Program-made: the position numbers and the translations under genes
In this document: positions 61,034 to 64,000 of the stretch, in pieces
Layout: each line of letters begins with the position of its first letter
Numbering within the stretch: the stretch's first letter is position 1
NCBI GenBank assembly: GCA_003554945.1
Contig: PWHN01000083.1
Location: 8,030-72,029 of the forward strand
Direction: 5' to 3'
Length of the DNA: 64,000 nt
From: a bacterium
GTDB lineage: Bacteria > T1Sed10-126
Notes under the pieces: generated by a model
Seen by the model: the letters and a program-made list of their open reading frames with translations, nothing else
Databases searched by the model: none
What the model was told of the DNA's origin: nothing

Positions 61034-62842
61034 TCAATCGTCGTCCAGAGTCAGGATTGACAAAAAGGCCTCCTGCGGCACATCAACCTTCCCCATCTGT
61101 TTCAGTCGTTTTTTGCCCTCTTTCTGTTCCTCCAACAGCTTACGCTTTCGGGTTACATCACCGCCGTAGCATTTTGCAGTAACGTCCTTCCTCTGGGCCG
61201 GCTTGGTCTCGCGAGCCAAGACACGACTACCAATCGAGGCCTGAATGGGAACTTCGAACTGGTGGCGCGGCAAAATCTTTTTCAACTTTTTAGTTAGCCG
61301 GCGACCGACGCGATATGACTTGTCCCGATGAACAATAAATGCAAGAGGCTCAACAGGATCTTTGTTGAGCAGTATCTGAAGCTTTACAAGATCAGACTCA
61401 CGGTATTTTATAAACTCGTAATCCATGGATCCATAGCCCCGGGTCGCTGATTTTAAGGCGTCAAAGAAATCAACCACAATTTCGGCCAGCGGGATCTCGT
61501 ATTCAAGCCGAACCATGGTTTCATCAAGATACTCCATCGTCTTAAAATCAGCTCGCCGTGCCTCACAGAGTTTCATCACGTCACCTATGTGATCATCAGG
61601 TGTATAACAGTTAAGCTCGACAATCGGTTCGCGAATTTCTTCGTATTCGTTAGGATCAGGCAGTTCTCCGACATAGGATACGTCCCTGACGGAACCATCA
61701 TTCATCTTAACTTTATAACGAACATTGGGCGCAGTAACTAACAGATCAATTCCAAACTCGCGTTCCAACCGTTCACGTGTAATTTCCATGTGCAAAAGTC
61801 CAAGAAAACCACACTTAAAACCAAAACCGAGCGAGTTGGACACAGCGGGTTCAAACTCAAAAGCGGCGTCGTTAAGGGCCAGTTTTTTAAGACTGTCCCG
61901 CATTTCTTCGTAACGGTCGCCATCATGGGGATAAAAACCACAAAAAACCATCGGTTTGACCTCACGATAGCCGGGTAATTTTTCGGACTCCGGTATTGGC
62001 GCTTCCGCCCCTGTTATAGTGTCACCTATTTTAACCTGATCAAGCGTCTTAATCCCGGCAAGTAAATAACCGACCTCGCCGGCTCGCAACTCCTCTACGG
62101 CTTCCATCTCCGGATTGAAGACGCCGACCGAGGTTACTTCAAAGTCTTTGTTCTTCTGCATGAAACGTACTCTGTCGCCCGGTTTTACTCGACCTTCAAA
62201 AAGACGGGTATAGACTACCGCCCCCTCATAAGAGTCGTAATGAGAGTCAAAAATCAAACCTTTCAGCCGCTTATCCGCCTCTGCTTCCGGCGGCGGCACC
62301 TCATCAACTATCAGCTCAAGAAGTTCATCAACCCCGGTCCCTTCTTTAGCACTGACTTCAATCATATCCTCTTCTTCAAAACCGCGGTCAAGGAGTTGAA
62401 TCTTGGCCCGGTCGATACGAGCCGATTGCATGTCGATTTTATTGATGACGGGAATAATTTTCAGTCCTACTTTTTCGGCCTGATAAAGGTTTAACAGCGT
62501 CTGAGCCTGCACCCCCTGGGTGGCGTCAACCAGCAACAGGGCCCCTTCGCAGGCAGCCAGGGAACGGCTAACCTCGTAAGTAAAGTCGACATGGCCGGGC
62601 GTATCAATAAGATTAAACTGATACTCGTCACCGACGGAATCCTCGTATTGCATACGAACCGCCTGTGACTTTATTGTGATTCCCTTCTCGCGCTCAAGGT
62701 CCATACTGTCGAGCATCTGCTCCTTAAATTCACGTTTAGAAATTGCTCCCGTCCGCTCAAGAAATCGATCGGCAAGCGTAGACTTACCGTGGTCAATGTG
62801 AGCAATAATGCAAAAATTTCTTATATAAAACGGGTCAGTCAT
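61034..62842 (-). CDS. lepA: Elongation factor 4 (LepA)
   Basis: A 602-residue translational GTPase that acts on stalled or mis-translocated ribosomes. G1 AHIDHGKSTLADRFLER near 14, G3 DTPGHVDF near 83, G4 NKID near 136; the LepA-specific C-terminal domain includes ATRGYGSMDYEF and CYGGDVTRKRKLLEEQKEGK. The six-residue gap to the ROK gene upstream suggests co-transcription. Complete. Confidence 0.97.
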   Translation of the reverse strand: MTDPFYIRNFCIIAHIDHGKSTLADRFLERTGAISKREFKEQMLDSMDLEREKGITIKSQAVRMQYEDSVGDEYQFNLIDTPGHVDFTYEVSRSLAACEGALLLVDATQGVQAQTLLNLYQAEKVGLKIIPVINKIDMQSARIDRAKIQLLDRGFEEEDMIEVSAKEGTGVDELLELIVDEVPPPEAEADKRLKGLIFDSHYDSYEGAVVYTRLFEGRVKPGDRVRFMQKNKDFEVTSVGVFNPEMEAVEELRAGEVGYLLAGIKTLDQVKIGDTITGAEAPIPESEKLPGYREVKPMVFCGFYPHDGDRYEEMRDSLKKLALNDAAFEFEPAVSNSLGFGFKCGFLGLLHMEITRERLEREFGIDLLVTAPNVRYKVKMNDGSVRDVSYVGELPDPNEYEEIREPIVELNCYTPDDHIGDVMKLCEARRADFKTMEYLDETMVRLEYEIPLAEIVVDFFDALKSATRGYGSMDYEFIKYRESDLVKLQILLNKDPVEPLAFIVHRDKSYRVGRRLTKKLKKILPRHQFEVPIQASIGSRVLARETKPAQRKDVTAKCYGGDVTRKRKLLEEQKEGKKRLKQMGKVDVPQEAFLSILTLDDD

Positions 62843-62848
62843 TTGTCT

Positions 62849-63730
62849 TCACCACCTCTGTTCAACAGCCAGGGCAAGTCCACCATAAAGAGCCGGCTCT
62901 TCTCGCTCGCACCTTACCATAGGAGTGTTTTTAGCTCGCTCCGCAAAAATATGAGGGTCGCACCCCTCTTTTAACCAGTCGAGCATTAAATCGAGGTCGC
63001 GGGAGAGACCACCGGCAAAAACTACCCCTTCCGGTTCAAGCAAATTAATTACTTGAGCAACTCCGCGGCCAAGATAGGTACTCATCTCTCTGACAGCCTC
63101 CCCGGCGACCCGATCGTCGTTCATACGTTCAAATATTTCACGAGAGGCCAGTTCCTGACCAGTATTTTCTTTGTATATTTTTTTAAGGGCCGTCGCTGAA
63201 GCGTGCGCTTCCAGACAACCATAGTTTCCACAACCGCAACGGCGCCCCTCCGGCTCAACCAACAGATGTCCGACTTCTGCCGCCCCGCCAGTGGCACCAC
63301 GGTAAAGCTTATTCTCTACAATTATTCCGCCACCCACGCCGGTGCCCAGGGTAAAACAAAAAGCCGAGTCCCACTTTCGGGCGGCTCCATAAGTTGCCTC
63401 ACCGAGAGCTGCCAGGTTAGCATCATTTTCGAGCTGAAATTTTATTCCCACCTCTTCACAGCTGCGCGCTATCCCCGCACCGGCCCATTCACCAGTCAGG
63501 TTTGGAGTCTCCCGAATGTAGCGACCCTCTTCTAACGACCCTGGCACACCAATTACCCAATTCTTTTCAGATGCTCCAGGACGACGCTCCAGGACCTCGG
63601 CCAGCCAACTAACCGGATTTTCAAACTCTTCCTGGCGAAACGAAATTTGTTCAGCCAGCTCCTCACCCCTAAAAAATCCGAGTTTTATTGTTGTTCCACC
63701 AACGTCGGCCACAATCGTATCTTCGGTCAT
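62849..63730 (-). CDS. ROK-family sugar kinase (glucokinase-like)
   Basis: A 293-residue kinase of the ROK family. ATP-phosphate loop ADVGGTTIKLGFF at the N-terminus, GTGVGGGIIVENKLYRG in the middle, and the zinc site CGCGNYGCLEAHAS after GHLLVEPEGRR. Glucokinase is the usual activity, but other hexoses or N-acetylmannosamine are possible. No helix-turn-helix, so it is a kinase and not a NagC-type regulator. ATG 63730 (AGGTGA upstream) is used instead of the longer frame from 63832. Confidence 0.88.
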   Translation of the reverse strand: MTEDTIVADVGGTTIKLGFFRGEELAEQISFRQEEFENPVSWLAEVLERRPGASEKNWVIGVPGSLEEGRYIRETPNLTGEWAGAGIARSCEEVGIKFQLENDANLAALGEATYGAARKWDSAFCFTLGTGVGGGIIVENKLYRGATGGAAEVGHLLVEPEGRRCGCGNYGCLEAHASATALKKIYKENTGQELASREIFERMNDDRVAGEAVREMSTYLGRGVAQVINLLEPEGVVFAGGLSRDLDLMLDWLKEGCDPHIFAERAKNTPMVRCEREEPALYGGLALAVEQRW

Positions 63731-64000
63731 AGTAAAAAAAATCACCTGAGCCCTTAATTGAGGATTTTCTTTGTCCTCTACCGGGTGGGTTAGCTGCGAA
63801 GCCACAAGAATGTTGCTTATTAATTTTACCACTAAACCGATGGAATTTAAATCTTACTCGAGTTTATACCAGAATCTTTTAGTGATTCCTAATCCAACCA
63901 TCGTGTGATTAACATTTTGTGAATTTCTGTTTAAATAAAGCAGTCTGATATTAGTGCATACTTCACCCCGAATTTTAATTACCGAGAAGGAAGTTCATGT

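Noticed and set aside
63984-64000. Possible start of a plus-strand gene at ATG 63997 (GAGAAGGAAG upstream)
   Set aside because: Only one codon is inside the window, so a gene cannot be supported.

Overview
This window looks like chromosomal DNA of a salt-adapted, strictly anaerobic, motile, probably diderm Firmicute, with Halanaerobiales-like bacteria as the best guess. The basis is an NAD-linked multimeric [FeFe]-hydrogenase with HydF/HydG maturases, a giant 2-hydroxyacyl-CoA dehydratase-activator protein, a flagellar cap protein, a porin-like signal-peptide protein, SIS-type phosphoheptose isomerase, and very acidic proteins (FliD, trigger factor, BON-like and TPR proteins). GC content is intermediate by eye. 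Species assignment is inference; no rRNA is present.

Layout. 1-3600: start of a secreted porin-like gene on the minus strand with a structured leader, a REP-associated (RAYT) transposase with its own flanking repeats, tRNA-Phe, a cluster of perfect hairpins and one unknown gene. 3700-11600: hydrogenase operon hndC-hndD-hndA, then a YpmS-like gene, hydF and hydG. 11600-20200: cyclopropane fatty acid synthase, MFS transporter, 1441-residue activator and an ankyrin lipoprotein. 20200-32500: clpB, three small or unknown genes, CDF transporter, cysteine hydrolase, tRNA-Val, two tandem MetE-like genes, AMMECR1, a diguanylate cyclase and many repeats. 32500-42000: fumarate reductase/succinate dehydrogenase FrdAB (no membrane anchor seen), three poorly known genes including DUF2851, a PHP phosphoesterase, citrate synthase and isocitrate dehydrogenase. 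42000-49800: ftsY-ribD-ribE-ribBA-ribH-nusB-TPR-SIS isomerase, all on the minus strand. 49900-64000: a GAF/degenerate-GGDEF protein, enoyl-ACP reductase, fliD with an unknown downstream gene, purA-hisZ, tig-clpP-clpX, tRNA-Leu, lepA and a ROK kinase.

How the genes fit together. Hydrogenase, citrate synthase, isocitrate dehydrogenase and FrdAB suggest fermentative redox balancing with a partial citric-acid pathway. The 1441-residue activator suggests radical 2-hydroxyacyl-CoA dehydration, but no dehydratase lies in the window. Flagellar control reaches beyond fliD: the unknown gene at 24658 has a sigma-28/SigD-like promoter resembling the one before fliD.

The most unusual content is (i) a structured leader carrying a perfect 10-nt complement to the ribosome binding site of the porin-like gene, (ii) a HydA and a HydG that each lack one iron-sulfur ligand cysteine at a normally conserved position, (iii) a roughly 280-bp multi-hairpin element present twice in opposite orientation, and (iv) a family of short insertion-like elements with a common G/C-rich core but different terminal inverted repeats, two of which are bounded by clear target duplications.
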